Shown: one piece after another, positions 10,501 through 19,509 of the stretch
How positions within the stretch are numbered: position 1 is the stretch's first letter
How the letters are laid out: each line of letters starts with the position of its first letter
Assembly: GCA_024244665.1 (NCBI GenBank)
Contig: JAAEOI010000504.1
Location: forward strand, 1 to 38,317
Origin: Bacteroidota bacterium
GTDB taxonomy: Bacteria; Bacteroidota; Bacteroidia; Bacteroidales; GCA-2748055
DNA: 38,317 nucleotides
Reading direction: 5' to 3'
Translations under genes and position numbers: made by a program
The notes under the pieces: model-generated
The model's input: only the letters and a program-made list of their open reading frames with translations
Told to the model about the DNA's origin: nothing
The model's database searches: none

Positions 10501-10848
10501 AAGCGCAATATCAAGCCCCAGCTCCCCGCCATAGCTGATGGCATACTCCATTAATGAATACCATTCAGGACTCATGATTTTAACAGGTCCGGCCGGGGAA
10601 TGGGTCCTGATATTGAAGATCTGGGCACCCCCCACCCCGGCTTCTTTCATAGCGTCCAGGTCCTTTTTCAATCCATCCCTGGAAATATTACCCCCCATCC
10701 AGTACCACATCACATAGGGCTTCGCCCAATCGGGAGGATCCATGAAATTCTGTTTTAATTCATGAACATTTATTTGACGGTCTCCCGCACAGGACAGCAA
10801 TGCATTAAGCGTAAAAAGAATCAGGATGGTTTTCTTCATCATCAACAC
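7567..10848 (-). CDS. GH106 alpha-L-rhamnosidase, lipoprotein
   Basis: This 1093-residue protein has a lipoprotein signal (ALLSCAG). Its N-terminus has the GH106 opening: PYVMWYWMGGNISRDGLKKD, then MKEAGVGGAQIFN. A central (alpha/beta) barrel contains SFHIDSYERYYQTWTPRMEK, a segment TGYLPVLTGRIV, and QCEALTARSSSGG, which supply the conserved acidic residues expected in the family. The C-terminal part carries beta-sandwich carbohydrate-binding modules with LYLDLGRFDNVAEVRLNGQN and ends in LPAGLLGPVTIQ. GH106 enzymes remove alpha-L-rhamnose from complex pectic and other side chains. Its length fits the family. A decayed relative lies at 31012-32647. It is the fifth gene from the left in the long operon, 21 bases downstream of the isomerase-like gene. 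Confidence 0.88.
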   Translation of the reverse strand: MLMMKKTILILFTLNALLSCAGDRQINVHELKQNFMDPPDWAKPYVMWYWMGGNISRDGLKKDLDAMKEAGVGGAQIFNIRTHSPAGPVKIMSPEWYSLMEYAISYGGELGLDIALYNSMGGWSASGGPWVTPEMAMQELVWSEFQTVGGKHFEESLTHPPVNLDYYRDVAVIAFPTPALELCQTSFKVEGSQLDDPQLMFDGNRRSWTGIKKGNDGIIFLQLKYDQPFSAQSVSLLTTFQKGFTAEKLLCSNDGKEWEEVLSFKTPRVYMSVVRNFPQVTARYWRVEFEGESFVGEFRLENIPRITDWTAKMMGDPYNEENPEFSDVELSQNVGISKDEIIDLTSRMDPGGHLKWDVPEGSWTILRFGHTPTGSTVEPSAPEAKGLEIDKFSKAALDLHWEKSVQPWLDNPNTKMAIKSFHIDSYERYYQTWTPRMEKEFHDLRGYGITGYLPVLTGRIVNNLNDSERFLWDFRNTVTDLIHENYFGHMQQLCEQAGKQFSLEPYHQNQFNNVAAASKADIPMCEFWVDYNTVSGVEHLKKAASPAHVYGKPIIQCEALTARSSSGGNYSSDFWDLKPHVDAILCGGVNRLCFHVSVHQPWDHIYPGQSLAVFGTHFERTNTWWKQMPAFTKYISRSQYLLQQGTFVADVLYSVGENSPNESFIPSGQMSIPRGYDYDICDPNAILNLARVKNGGLVLPSGISYRLLVLPDVPYMTPEMIERIAELLSAGACIMAPKPEHSPSLAGQPVSDVTVTELATKLWGKENGSSVDRMIGNGRLLWGMSVEEALQIIDVKHDFNSDSGIPLRHIHKKIQGKDFYFLANPAGEKLFTTATFRVASGIPTLWNPLNGEVRDLPVYKQGNGNTTLKLEFEPLGSYFILFNRSENDPGETVGNFPGLETLKTIEGEWEVQFDPEWGGPEERVKFTSLVDWTDRPEEGIKYYSGTATYYKSFDFPGLPSGTPLYLDLGRFDNVAEVRLNGQNLGVVWCAPWHVEITDVIKAGGNQLEIDIISVWANRLIGDEQLPADCEYSKGTQHRTGTWRMLQRFPPWFDGNEPRTSGRYTFPTCNHWTKDSPLLPAGLLGPVTIQMEKQ

Positions 10849-10869
10849 TCTCCTATCAGTAATCGTATC

Positions 10870-11721
10870 TTATTTGAAAATTTTCTGATTAGTTGAGATG
10901 TACCTGAAATCATCCCTGATGTTCTGCATCGGGTCATCTAATCGCTCATCTTCAACAAAGTAATGCTCCACAACATCTTTCCTGCCTGCTTTCAAAATGC
11001 TTTCAAAATCGATGACACCAGATCCTGTTGTTGTTTCTTCAAATTCTTCATTCCCATCCTTCACATGCAGGAGCCTGATCCTTCCTGGGTATTTCCGGAT
11101 AAGTTCCAGGGGATCATACCCACCTTTGGAGACCCAGAAAAGGTCTGCTTCAAAGTTTACCAGTTCGGCATCGGTCGACTCAATGAGGATCTCCTGGGGT
11201 ATGAGTCCGTCGATCTTCTCAAATTCAAAAGCGTGGTTGTGATAGCCGAATTTCAATCCGCTTTCAATGCACATTTCACCCAGCCTGTTCATATTCTCGG
11301 CAATCTCCTTCCACTGGTCAATGGTCTCTCTCAAATTTTTGGGGATGCCAGGAACAATCATATACTCCATCCCGGTTTCAGCAGCTGCCTCAATCATGGG
11401 CCCGGCCTTATCTGCTATAGTGTAAGAGCAATGCGTGGAGATTAACTCCATGCCCTGATCCTTAATTACACGGGCATAGTGGGAAGGTGCGATACTTCCC
11501 AGGAACATCCCGTTAGGTCCAAGGCCGTATCCTTCAATATTCCCGTAGCCCACCTCTGCCACTTTTTTGATGGTACCTTCAAAATCCTCCTTCAGCAGAC
11601 TCCTGACAGACCAGATTTGCAATCCGGGCTTCATCCCCCCCGATCCCATATTGCATGATGGGAGAACAAGGGTCCCCGCTGTTATTACGCCAGCTGTCTT
11701 GATAAAATCCTTTCTGTTCAT
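10870..11721 (-). CDS. Sugar phosphate isomerase/epimerase-like TIM-barrel protein, exported
   Basis: This 283-residue protein belongs to the xylose-isomerase-like TIM-barrel superfamily (AP endonuclease 2 fold). The start NRKDFIKTAGVITAGTLVLP followed by SCN is an export signal with a lipobox-like LPSC. Recognisable segments are GLQIWSVRSLLKEDFEGTIK, VAEVGYGNIEGY, GYHNHAFEF, NFEADLFWVSKGG and RIRLLHVKDGN; these carry the His, Glu and Asp residues that usually bind a divalent metal. Family members isomerise, epimerise or oxidatively cleave sugars and related compounds, and exported versions are common in glycan loci of Bacteroidota. The substrate is unknown. It lies between GH43 and GH106, so it may act on a released sugar or oligosaccharide. 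Confidence 0.8.
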   Translation of the reverse strand: MNRKDFIKTAGVITAGTLVLPSCNMGSGGMKPGLQIWSVRSLLKEDFEGTIKKVAEVGYGNIEGYGLGPNGMFLGSIAPSHYARVIKDQGMELISTHCSYTIADKAGPMIEAAAETGMEYMIVPGIPKNLRETIDQWKEIAENMNRLGEMCIESGLKFGYHNHAFEFEKIDGLIPQEILIESTDAELVNFEADLFWVSKGGYDPLELIRKYPGRIRLLHVKDGNEEFEETTTGSGVIDFESILKAGRKDVVEHYFVEDERLDDPMQNIRDDFRYISTNQKIFK

Positions 11722-11756
11722 AGCTATATTCTTTAGTCAAGTTGAAATTTACAATG

Positions 11757-13583
11757 CTAATTATATTCTGCCTCAATAAGGCTGACACCCACTCCCGGCT
11801 GGGAGGAAGGAGCAAAGCGGATATTCTCACCCTGACCCACTCCGTTCTCATTGAAGGCATCCACTGTGAAATAGTAATCCCTTCCCCGGTCCAGGCTGCG
11901 CACATCGTAAGCGTTTGTTTTGTAAACGATGTTGGAGTTATAGAGCTTATCCCCGGCAATTCCATGGCGGATGATATACCCATTTGCACCTTCAGACTCC
12001 TCCCATGTAAGGAGGGCCTGTCGGGGATCGTCCTCGCTACGCTGCACTTTTAATACAGGGGCTTCGGGCACTTCCCCTTCTCCATGACCAAATACCCGAA
12101 GGCCCCTCAGGGCAAACTTTCCCCCGTAAGGGACATGCTCACTGCTAATCCGGATATACCTGAACGATTTTGAATTTTCTATCAGGGAAAAGTCATGAGG
12201 CACATCCGATACATTGTCACTTTTATCAAGAATCACCTCCCACTTTTTCGCATCCGCTGAAGCTTCAATGATGTACTTCATGCAGGCATTCTCATCAATG
12301 GGGCCTGTGAGGGCCTGCTCAGAGAAATTAGTCTGCACCCCTTCGATGCAGTATTCCTCCTGCAGGTCGATCATGTACCACTCCCCCGGATCGCCGGATA
12401 CTGCACTCCACCAGGTATCGATTTTTTCATCCACCCCGTATTTCGCTTCCCGTCCCTTAAGCTCTGAAGAGGCTTCTACCGGCTTATGATGCGAGAGGAG
12501 GTTCATTCCGGCCCACTGATGCCCGTCATCCTCAGGGATCCTGCCCTGTCGCACATAAGTGGGGTAATCTCCCAGGTGGGTATCGGTATGCAAGAGCCCA
12601 TCCCCGTCAATAAAAGTGGGGAACATACCAATGCGGCGCTCGAAGCGGTCGTAGGCCCAGACCGACTGGCAGGTGAGTGTCCACCAGTTACCAAATTTGT
12701 CTTCGAAGATCTGTCCGTGGGCCGCACCACACACAAAGCCTGTAAGTTTTTGCGTGGCAGGATTGTGCTGCTGATATTCATAGGGTCCCAGCAGCTTATC
12801 CGATACATAGACCCCGTTGGCATAGGCGTTGCTCAGCACGGGCAGGCTATAGGCAAAATAATATTTACCCTTGTGCTTAAAGAGCTGGCCCCCTTCAACC
12901 CAGCCGCTCGATTCCTGATCGTTGTTACCCCGGGGACCTGCATTGGCCCTTTCCCATCCCCTGTTCTTCACATCGGGCATATAGAATGAGTGTAGGTCCC
13001 CCTTTACCTTGAAAGTTGTGGTATCGATTTCCTGGATATGGAGATATCCCGTGGGAGAGCATCCATATATGTCCCATAATTTCCCGTCGTCATCCAGGAA
13101 AAACTGGGTATCGGGCTTGCGCCAGGCCGAACCGGGAATAGGAAGCCATGAATCGGGATTATCAGGAGTAGAGGTATTGTATACCATACCATGACCATTC
13201 CCGTCCTTCAAATACATCTTATCCTTGATAACCACAACGGTCGGGGCATAGCTGTATATGATCGGCAGCAAGGCTGTATCTCCTGGTGTAAGCGCTTCCC
13301 ATTTTACCAGGTCACTGCTGCGCCAGTAACAATCGGAGACCGAGCTGAAGAGGTAATAGTGATCATTAAAGATCGCAATACTCGGATCGGCCCCTTCCCT
13401 CAACCAGGCACTTTTGTCCTCTGGTTGTTTCGAATTCGGGCGCTGAACATTGTAATTCAGATTAATGGGATTGCAATAGACTGGATGGGGTGACCTGCCT
13501 GATTCAGTCGATTTTTCAGAACTGTTGCAAGCCAAAAAGAGAACAGCGCTCAGGCTTAAAGCGAATACTTTGAAGATCTTCAT
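11757..13583 (-). CDS. GH43 family hydrolase with F5/8-type C and fibronectin III-like domains
   Basis: This 608-residue lipoprotein (signal AVLFLACNSS, Cys19) has an N-terminal five-bladed propeller of GH43. The expected triad is visible: the base in REGADPSIA (D66), the pKa-tuning Asp in RKPDTQFFLDDDGKLW (D158), and the acid in GWVEGGQLFKHKGKYYFAYS (E230). Residues of about 375-500 resemble an F5/8-type C (discoidin, CBM32-like) domain with KYGVDEKIDTWWSAVSGDPG and FRYIRISSEHVPYGGKFALR. Residues of about 515-600 are a fibronectin III-like repeat. GH43 enzymes usually cleave alpha-L-arabinofuranosyl or beta-D-xylosyl, and less often galactosyl, linkages; which one cannot be told here. Its ATG shares one base with the stop of the upstream gene (TAATG). 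Confidence 0.88.
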   Translation of the reverse strand: MKIFKVFALSLSAVLFLACNSSEKSTESGRSPHPVYCNPINLNYNVQRPNSKQPEDKSAWLREGADPSIAIFNDHYYLFSSVSDCYWRSSDLVKWEALTPGDTALLPIIYSYAPTVVVIKDKMYLKDGNGHGMVYNTSTPDNPDSWLPIPGSAWRKPDTQFFLDDDGKLWDIYGCSPTGYLHIQEIDTTTFKVKGDLHSFYMPDVKNRGWERANAGPRGNNDQESSGWVEGGQLFKHKGKYYFAYSLPVLSNAYANGVYVSDKLLGPYEYQQHNPATQKLTGFVCGAAHGQIFEDKFGNWWTLTCQSVWAYDRFERRIGMFPTFIDGDGLLHTDTHLGDYPTYVRQGRIPEDDGHQWAGMNLLSHHKPVEASSELKGREAKYGVDEKIDTWWSAVSGDPGEWYMIDLQEEYCIEGVQTNFSEQALTGPIDENACMKYIIEASADAKKWEVILDKSDNVSDVPHDFSLIENSKSFRYIRISSEHVPYGGKFALRGLRVFGHGEGEVPEAPVLKVQRSEDDPRQALLTWEESEGANGYIIRHGIAGDKLYNSNIVYKTNAYDVRSLDRGRDYYFTVDAFNENGVGQGENIRFAPSSQPGVGVSLIEAEYN

Positions 13584-15931
13584 TATTTTAGGATTAGTTT
13601 ATGTACGGCAAGGGTCTTTCCTTTGCTAACCAGGCGACAATAGTAGAGGCCGCTGGCATAACCCTCCCGGCTAAATTCATAGACGCCTGTATGGCCATCC
13701 AGCGGAACCATCTCTCTCAGGTTTCCAAGAATATCGAAGATCTCCATCCGGGCACTGGTTGCGGAAGCCGCTTCCAATCCTTCCACCCTGATCAGGGTGC
13801 GGTTTTGAAAGGGATTCGGGTAATTGCTTATACATGGCCGGGAGGCGAATCCGGCTACGGTGAGCGGATCAGTTTCCTTTTGTCCAATTACAAGGACAGT
13901 GTCAAGCAGCGCCAGGGGAGTCAGGTCATCCGCCACGCTGCTCAGGTAGAACACATAGGCATGGCCATCCTGTATCCACCCCACAGACTGGCTGGAATTC
14001 GCTGAACCCTGAGCCACCAGTTTGGTCTCATTCTGATCCATTTTTACATACAGGAAAACATTTTCCACACCGGATGCGGACCAGCTTAAGGTGACACTGC
14101 CCACCATATGCCCTCCGGAGTTTTCTGAAAAGACCCTTACCGTATCCGGATTGGCCGTGAGCGTGCCCATGGGTGTTTCGATCTCAGGATTTGCTTCGAG
14201 CATATAATCTGTGGTATTGCCACCCTGATCATAGGCCCTGGCAACAATCTCCGTGCTGTTCATACTTAATCCGCCGGTATTCAGGTCGAACTGGTAAGGA
14301 GGCTCTGAATCGGTATTCGCAAGCTCTCCATTCACATAGAACTCCACTTTTACAATGCTGCCGCTGTTGTCGCTGGCCACTGCGTGCACCACCTGGGAAG
14401 GGCGTGAAAACTCCTCAGCCCCAATGGGGAAGGTGAGCACTACCTGTGGTTTTACGGTATCCGGGTCGCTAAGGGCCACCGCTTTGTTACCCAGGTTCAC
14501 ATTGGCTTCTTTGTACTTCTCTATAAGCAGGTCGGTAAATCCCTGCTCAATGGTGAAATCATTCTTTTCATAGGTATTAAACTGGTAGAACTCCCATATC
14601 CATGGGGCGCTGAAGGGGATGTCCAGTTCGTTGATCCTGTCAAACATGTTCCGGGTAAACACCGCATTGGTATCAACGGAAACGTGTGGATCACGATCCC
14701 CGAATTCGCCAAGGAAAAGCAGCTTCCCTGCTTCATCAACCGCCTCCTTCATATAGCCAGCTATCTCTGCACTATTCTCTTCGGTAATACCAAAGCGATA
14801 TATATTGCCCGGCGCACCATTGTACATATGCATGGAAACGATATCAACACCTTCTTCAAGGATCTTTACATATTCCTTGAACTCATCAAAACTGTCATGG
14901 GTCCAATCCGGACCCTCAGCTGAGTAAGCTGGCTGCAACATCAGGTGGTAAGCTGAAGGACGAGGGGTGGAATTGCCCGAAGTAACCATCCCGGCCGGGT
15001 CCATGCTGCGGATAAAATTGGCTGTTCGTTTCTGAAAATCACTCAGCTGCACTGTTGAGTATTTTCCTGTATAAGGCTCATTATTGAAAGAATGATTAGG
15101 AGAAAGATCGGCATGCAGGTTGTACTCGTTCCCGAGCTCGTAAAACAGGACCACCTCCTGGTCCTTGTAACGGCTCACAAAATCGCTGATGAATTGAGTA
15201 TAAAACAGATAGGATTGGGAATTGGGGTCTCCTATAAAATCGGAGATGGTCTCCCCGAAATAATCGGGAAACTGGTATATATTCCAGCCCAGGCTAGGGA
15301 TGATCTTCATCCCGTTTGATTTAAACTCGGCAACTAACTCATCCATGGCACTCCAGAAGGCCTCCGGATCATTCTTTAACACATCCAGTGTAGGTGAAAA
15401 AAATCCGGATGCCATGACCCTCAGGTAAGTGGCACCAATCTCAGAGGCTGAAATAATTGATTTACGCGCCATGGCCCTGGAAACTTTCCGGTGTCTCTCG
15501 TTCTGATAATCCTTATTTCTCTGGCTTATTCCCAGGTACTGGGCAAACAGGGGGAAGGCATTCAGGCCGATGGAACTATTTGCCAGGGGCCGGGTCCCCG
15601 ACACCGAGATACTGTCCAGAAGTGTCCGGGTCTCCCCCTCCATGGCATAGAGACGAAATTTATGGATTTTCCCCACACGGATCCATGGCGCAATGGCCGT
15701 ACCACTATCCCCTCCGGTGATGAAGTCGGACTCCACCCCCGAGGAATCAATACTGATCACACTCTCCGAACTGTTCTCCACAAGCCAGCTCAGCCGGGCT
15801 GATGCCATGCCTGTTTCTTCCGCAACCGGTATGGTGTACATATCTGCACGTAGCGACCCTCCAACCTGGCCTTCCAGGTGCATACCCAGTACCATAATAA
15901 TCAATATTCCTGCTATGCTCTTCTTCCTCAT
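13583..15931 (-). CDS. GH5-like secreted glycoside hydrolase with Ig-like and type IX sorting domains
   Basis: This 782-residue protein has a signal peptide, a small beta domain (about 25-115), and a clan GH-A TIM barrel (about 120-490). The acid/base is E269 in LFYELGNEYN and the nucleophile is E409 in LLFLGEFGDRD. An Ig-like domain follows (about 505-585, with VHAVASDNSGSIVKVEFYVN), then a second beta domain (about 590-690). The C-terminus (about 700-782) has NYPNPFQNRTLIRVEG, MEIFDILGNL and GLYYCRLVSKGKTLAVHKLI, a type A sorting domain for the type IX secretion system. The mature enzyme is therefore probably at the cell surface or released, and may make the first cuts in the polymer as an endo-acting enzyme. 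The exact GH5 subfamily and linkage are not clear. Confidence 0.82.
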   Translation of the reverse strand: MRKKSIAGILIIMVLGMHLEGQVGGSLRADMYTIPVAEETGMASARLSWLVENSSESVISIDSSGVESDFITGGDSGTAIAPWIRVGKIHKFRLYAMEGETRTLLDSISVSGTRPLANSSIGLNAFPLFAQYLGISQRNKDYQNERHRKVSRAMARKSIISASEIGATYLRVMASGFFSPTLDVLKNDPEAFWSAMDELVAEFKSNGMKIIPSLGWNIYQFPDYFGETISDFIGDPNSQSYLFYTQFISDFVSRYKDQEVVLFYELGNEYNLHADLSPNHSFNNEPYTGKYSTVQLSDFQKRTANFIRSMDPAGMVTSGNSTPRPSAYHLMLQPAYSAEGPDWTHDSFDEFKEYVKILEEGVDIVSMHMYNGAPGNIYRFGITEENSAEIAGYMKEAVDEAGKLLFLGEFGDRDPHVSVDTNAVFTRNMFDRINELDIPFSAPWIWEFYQFNTYEKNDFTIEQGFTDLLIEKYKEANVNLGNKAVALSDPDTVKPQVVLTFPIGAEEFSRPSQVVHAVASDNSGSIVKVEFYVNGELANTDSEPPYQFDLNTGGLSMNSTEIVARAYDQGGNTTDYMLEANPEIETPMGTLTANPDTVRVFSENSGGHMVGSVTLSWSASGVENVFLYVKMDQNETKLVAQGSANSSQSVGWIQDGHAYVFYLSSVADDLTPLALLDTVLVIGQKETDPLTVAGFASRPCISNYPNPFQNRTLIRVEGLEAASATSARMEIFDILGNLREMVPLDGHTGVYEFSREGYASGLYYCRLVSKGKTLAVHKLILK

Positions 15932-15994
15932 TATTTGTGTTGGTTTACTTCATTAGTATTACGGTAGGTCACTATTTCTGAGCATATCTGTTTG

Positions 15995-16900
15995 TTACTT
16001 TGGGGAATTCCAATAATTATTCCAGGTTGTACCCTGAGCCGGTCTGGACTCGGGTGCGATCTCAACGTATAAGGTGGTATCAGCATCCACCCCGTAGGGG
16101 GCACGGAGAAATTCCTTGCCCCCCGGTCCGATTACCATGGAGCAGCCAATCCCCTTCCATCCCTTCCATGGACCTCCGGTCATCCATCCCACATTACTGC
16201 ACCCGGCGATCCACACCCTGAAATCATTGGCGACCGGCTTATAGGCATTTAGCCAGGTCCCGCCGTAAGGCTTCTCCTGATTGTTATGATCTGCCACAAC
16301 CGCCCAGCTGCTGGGGGAAAGGATCACATCAGCTCCCATATACGCAAGTGACCTGGTTAATACATGCCCGTCAGAATTGGCATCAGCACAAATCAGCAGG
16401 CCCAGGGTCCCAAATTCGGTCTCGCACACATTTAGACGCTCACCCAGTTCATAGTAAGGATGCCCAATATCCAGCTCATTTATCTTCCGGTGAAGCAGAA
16501 GCAATTCTCCCTGTCGATCTATGATCACGGCAGAATTATAAACCTTATCGCCTTCCTTTTCAATGAGTCCAGAGCATATATAAACCCGGTTTTCACGTGC
16601 CATATCCGCCAGAAACGAGAAAGTTTTTCCTTCCGGGACCGGTTCCGCTGCAGTGAGCGCCGAGGGATGGGTCCATCCAAGATCCATGGCTTCGGGAAGC
16701 AGTACTAAGTCGGCTTCCTGAGCAACAGCCTCAGCTATCATTTCCCCGGCATGAGCCAGGTTGGCTGTGCGGTCTCCCCCAACAACTTTCATTTGGCAGA
16801 CGGCCAGTTTAAATGATTCCGCCTTCTCCGGCTTCACCTGGCACAAAACAGTTGAAGTCTGTAACAGAAAAATCGCGGGTAACAAAGCATATTTTTTCAT
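15995..16900 (-). CDS. Secreted carbon-nitrogen hydrolase (nitrilase superfamily)
   Basis: This 301-residue protein has a signal peptide (MKKYALLPAIFLLQTSTVLC) and then the full nitrilase-superfamily core. The catalytic triad is in place: E70 in LVLLPEAMDLGW, K139 in LLHRKINELD and C171 in LGLLICADANSDG. These enzymes hydrolyse non-peptide C-N bonds in amides, N-carbamyl compounds or nitriles. Most are cytoplasmic, so export is unusual and points to an amide or N-acyl group on an extracellular or periplasmic substrate. It sits between beta-mannosidase and the GH5-like gene in the glycan operon, 41 and 63 bases from its neighbours. Its substrate is unknown. Confidence 0.87.
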   Translation of the reverse strand: MKKYALLPAIFLLQTSTVLCQVKPEKAESFKLAVCQMKVVGGDRTANLAHAGEMIAEAVAQEADLVLLPEAMDLGWTHPSALTAAEPVPEGKTFSFLADMARENRVYICSGLIEKEGDKVYNSAVIIDRQGELLLLHRKINELDIGHPYYELGERLNVCETEFGTLGLLICADANSDGHVLTRSLAYMGADVILSPSSWAVVADHNNQEKPYGGTWLNAYKPVANDFRVWIAGCSNVGWMTGGPWKGWKGIGCSMVIGPGGKEFLRAPYGVDADTTLYVEIAPESRPAQGTTWNNYWNSPK

Positions 16901-16940
16901 TTGGTTTATTTTTTCATTCGGGTCATCTCTTCAATATTGG

Positions 16941-19508
16941 CTATAAATTCCAGCATGACACATTTATATCACCTGAAAATCCCTTCTCCCGGGTTTTCCA
17001 TTTAATGGTCCGGGTTTCCCCGGGAAGCATTTCAAAATAATTATCCTCGAAATCCACAGCCGCATCCAGGGTAACTACTCTTCCCCAGTTTTCTGTCCGA
17101 ATGTTCACTTCCCCTGAATCGCCCTCACTCTTCTGTTTCACATGCAGCTTCGTTCGTTCATATTTAACATCCTGAGGCATCCCCGGGACCCAGGTTGCCC
17201 GGTCATGACCATTCTTGCCGTAGGTGAGGTCACAAACAAGGACAGCATCATCCCCCAGCAGGTTTTTCATTTCATCAAGATCCAGTTCCATGGCCACCAC
17301 ACTTGTATTCTCCTTAACATCCAGGCTGATATCCTTTTTATACCTTGCTTTTCCCTTAACCGGTTGGACCCTTACTTCAATCTTCACCTTCACGTCCTCC
17401 AGAAGGTCATTGCACACCGACCATCTGATCTTACCTTCCTCCACATCCGAGGCTGCAATAACAGGCCTGCAACCGGCTGCCATTCCGTACCAGCCTGCCT
17501 TGCGTCCTCCCCAGTAGTCGGTCATACTCCACGTTGCCGCAGGCCAGCAATCGTTGAACATCCAGAACTGTACCCCGCTGGAATAGAACTTGCGCTGCCG
17601 GGTCGATTCCATGGTGAGCCGGATAAACTCATACTGCACGTATTCCAGCTGCCTTAAGCGCCTGTTGTTATCATCTCCCGGATCGCCGAAGAGGGCCCGT
17701 GCCTGCATTTCGAACAGTTCGATGAATGCCACCCGGTGCAGGCCCCTGGTTGCCGGATCGTGCATGTGGAAATCGATCATGTAGTTGTTCAGCAGATCTT
17801 CCTCACTCATGAATCGGAGCAGAGTCCTTTTGGGCGGAATCCCCCCGGCCACCGATTCACTCATGTACCTGCCCGTGATCTTTTTAATAAATTTCCTGTA
17901 CAGTTTCAGACTGTCCAGCCCCCCGTTTATCACAGCATAATTGAATTGTGCCCCAAGGTGGCAGTCCCCGGATATCAATGAATTGTTTGTGGCGGGATCC
18001 TGCCCCAGGGGACTGGTTAGACGAAACTCCCTGGAGGGGTCCATCGACTTCAACAAAGGGGCTGTCATGCTCTGGTGCATCTCTTTGCACCACCATTTGT
18101 CCGAGGGCTTAAAATTCAAACCGAGTTCATTATCCCCAGCCCAGTATATGAGACTTGGATTGTTTCGCACCAAACGGATGTTTGCCGTAAATTCCTTTTT
18201 TAGTGATTCAACAAATCCCGGATCGTTGGTCGGATAATTCGCACAGGCCAGCATAAAATCCTGGGTAATCATGATCCCCATCTCATTGCAGGCGTGCCAG
18301 AAGGCTTCAGGCTCATAGATGCCTCCACCCCAGACTCTTAAGACATTCATTCCGGCGTCCTGTGCCTGACTGAGTATTTTTATGTAGTGTTCCGGAGTAA
18401 GCCGGGAAGGAAAGGGATCAGCCGGAACCCAGTTACCACCTTTACCAAATATTCTTTTGCCGTTAATTATAATAGTGAACGAACTCCCCACACCAGTTTC
18501 ATCAGGAATTTCTTCAATGGAAGTAGTACGTATACCTGTTTCTATGGTTTTGCGATGAAGCTCCTTATTCTGATTATCATATAAAATGGCAGTGACATAA
18601 TACAGGGGCTGTTCCCCTGCCCCGTTGGGCCACCAGAGACGGGGATCCGGAATCTGTGCTTCCAGTTTCATCAGATGGGATTTCAGCTCAACCGTTCTTT
18701 CCCAGACCACCTCCCTTCCGGGATCGGCAATTATGAGTTTTGCCTTCCTGGGAGACTGGTCCCTGGTGGAGCTGGAAAGCTCCAGTTTCAGTTTTGCCTT
18801 GCTTTCCTCAATGCTTTCCGTGTACACAAACAGGTCATCGATCCTTGCTCCTGGATAGGATACCAGGCGGCATGGCTTCCATATCCCCATGCTTACAAAG
18901 CGATGTACCCAATCCCAGCCATATGTGCACTGCATTCGCCTTGTATATACCCTGGAGGATTCATAGGCGGCCCTGTACTTTTTTTTCTCGTCCCTGGGCT
19001 TTTCAATTAGTGTGGGCGAGTGGAAGATCACCTCCAGCACATTTGCTTTTTCCTTCAGAATCCCTTTCACATCGTACTCATAGGGCAAAAACATGTTATT
19101 GGTGCTGCCCAGTTTCTTTCCGTTAAGGAAAATATCACTGTAGGTATCCAGTCCGTCAAACTGGATCACCGTCCAGTCCTTAAGGAAGCCGGACGGTACA
19201 TTGAAAACCTTTTTATACTTCCATTGCCAGTATTCGGGCCATTGACACTGTTCCGCATTGTTTCGCCAGAAGGGATCCGGGATGATCCCGGCCTGCTGAA
19301 GGTCAGGGTGAACATGACCGGGAACGGTGCCTTCCAGCTCAAAATGATTGAATTTGTCAGGACTGAATCCGTTCAGCTCCCACTTACCATCCAGGCTGAC
19401 GACTTGTACTTTTCCGGATTCAGAGGCACCTGGTTCATGTGCTACCTTTGCATTCAGAATTCCCGAGAGACTCAGTACAACAATAACAAGCAGGGATGGT
19501 CTTTTCAT
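16941..19508 (-). CDS. GH2 beta-mannosidase-like exo-glycosidase
   Basis: The open frame extends to 19538, but the ATG at 19508 is preferred. It gives a clean signal peptide (MKRPSLLVIVVLSLSG) and starts one base after the upstream stop (TAA C ATG). The mature protein is about 855 residues long. An N-terminal sugar-binding jelly roll has LEGTVPGHVHPDLQQAGIIP, FDGLDTYSDIFLNGKKLG and GWDWVHRFVSMGIWKPCRL, as in beta-mannosidases. The TIM barrel has GKGGNWVPADPFPSR, RVWGGGIYEPEAFW, an acid/base in IYWAGDNELGLN (E461), and a likely nucleophile in GRYMSESVAGG (E551). The usual SEFG is replaced by SESV. GH2 beta-mannosidases remove terminal beta-D-mannose; exo-glucosaminidase activity is the main alternative. 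Confidence 0.86.
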   Translation of the reverse strand: MKRPSLLVIVVLSLSGILNAKVAHEPGASESGKVQVVSLDGKWELNGFSPDKFNHFELEGTVPGHVHPDLQQAGIIPDPFWRNNAEQCQWPEYWQWKYKKVFNVPSGFLKDWTVIQFDGLDTYSDIFLNGKKLGSTNNMFLPYEYDVKGILKEKANVLEVIFHSPTLIEKPRDEKKKYRAAYESSRVYTRRMQCTYGWDWVHRFVSMGIWKPCRLVSYPGARIDDLFVYTESIEESKAKLKLELSSSTRDQSPRKAKLIIADPGREVVWERTVELKSHLMKLEAQIPDPRLWWPNGAGEQPLYYVTAILYDNQNKELHRKTIETGIRTTSIEEIPDETGVGSSFTIIINGKRIFGKGGNWVPADPFPSRLTPEHYIKILSQAQDAGMNVLRVWGGGIYEPEAFWHACNEMGIMITQDFMLACANYPTNDPGFVESLKKEFTANIRLVRNNPSLIYWAGDNELGLNFKPSDKWWCKEMHQSMTAPLLKSMDPSREFRLTSPLGQDPATNNSLISGDCHLGAQFNYAVINGGLDSLKLYRKFIKKITGRYMSESVAGGIPPKRTLLRFMSEEDLLNNYMIDFHMHDPATRGLHRVAFIELFEMQARALFGDPGDDNNRRLRQLEYVQYEFIRLTMESTRQRKFYSSGVQFWMFNDCWPAATWSMTDYWGGRKAGWYGMAAGCRPVIAASDVEEGKIRWSVCNDLLEDVKVKIEVRVQPVKGKARYKKDISLDVKENTSVVAMELDLDEMKNLLGDDAVLVCDLTYGKNGHDRATWVPGMPQDVKYERTKLHVKQKSEGDSGEVNIRTENWGRVVTLDAAVDFEDNYFEMLPGETRTIKWKTREKGFSGDINVSCWNL

Positions 19509-19509
19509 G

